Shown: one piece after another, positions 39,656 to 39,710 of the stretch
Layout of the letters: every line of letters begins with the position of its first letter
How positions within the stretch are numbered: the first letter of the stretch is position 1
Program-made: the position numbers and the translations under genes
The notes under the pieces: generated by a model
Databases searched by the model: none
What the model saw: only the letters and a program-made list of their open reading frames with translations
What the model was told of the DNA's origin: nothing
From: Prevotella sp.
Lineage (GTDB): Bacteria; Bacteroidota; Bacteroidia; Bacteroidales; Bacteroidaceae
Direction: 5' to 3'
DNA: 39,710 nucleotides
Assembly: GCA_017554385.1 (NCBI GenBank)
Contig: JAFZIL010000060.1
Coordinates: 1 to 39,710, forward strand

Positions 39656-39710
39656 AGGTGGAGGGTGGATGGTGGATGGTGGAGGGTGGAAGGTGGAGGG
39701 TGGAGGGTGG
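39656..39710. repeat. Heptad repeat at the right window edge
   Basis: Seven and most of an eighth 7-mer of the GGTGGAG type (AGGTGGA, GGGTGGA, TGGTGGA). It runs off the window. Same type as 12118-12201 and 28612-28660. Confidence 0.92.

Overview
The window looks like chromosomal DNA of a gut or rumen Bacteroidales bacterium, most likely a Prevotella-type genus. The reasons are a SusC/SusD pair, hybrid two-component regulators with periplasmic propeller sensors, secreted proteins ending in type IX secretion-like tails (YYDLQGRRV...KGLYIVNGKKV), scarce Shine-Dalgarno sites, and promoter boxes of the Bacteroidetes type (TTTG, about 20 bases, TAnnTTTG). It is mostly a polysaccharide utilisation region whose enzymes point to rhamnogalacturonan-I pectin.

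Layout. 1-700: repeat tract, small FMN-binding protein, terminators. 746-5750 (minus): SusD and SusC glycan-import pair. 5751-6202: divergent regulatory gap. 6203-12521: two secreted surface proteins (one with an SGNH/SASA esterase domain), each followed by a tiny acidic-tailed protein. 12487-17622: a 1711-residue fusion of a CE4-like deacetylase, a GH27 module, a CBM-like domain and a GH78 rhamnosidase. 17.7-20.1 kb: a pRiA4b-ORF3-like gene or relic, then a Y1 (HUH) transposase-like gene bracketed by long direct repeats. 20191-22395: secreted subtilisin. 22560-24908: PL11 rhamnogalacturonan lyase. 24921-31429 (minus): a full hybrid two-component regulator translationally coupled to a kinase-less membrane AraC regulator. 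31629-34528: small helical protein, a third secreted tail protein, and its tiny acidic partner. 35045-36514: GH28 polygalacturonase. 36544-39630 (minus): M48 protease and Rel (p)ppGpp enzyme, the chromosomal housekeeping edge.

Inferred teamwork: PL11 and GH28 cut the pectin backbone outside or on the cell, the esterase and CE4-like domain remove ester or N-acyl groups, GH78 and GH27 trim rhamnose and galactose (or arabinopyranose) ends, SusC/SusD import oligosaccharides, and the two coupled regulators sense a breakdown product and switch the genes on.

The most unusual features lie outside the enzyme list. (1) Three small proteins with an MKKxYxxP start and an acidic, Trp-containing end are each encoded just behind a secreted tail protein. 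(2) Tandem repeats of several different sequences nearly all share a 7-base period; stop-free versions sit in frame inside genes, mostly at domain junctions, and stop-bearing versions sit between genes. (3) Palindromic elements are inserted in frame, in both orientations, inside the GH78 module, and a 30-base double-hairpin element occurs once between genes and three times inside the main regulator. (4) A Y1-type protein with a DprA/LOG-like C-terminal half is flanked by palindrome-plus-array repeats that also carry a promoter box. Assignments were made by reading the sequence; no database search was run.
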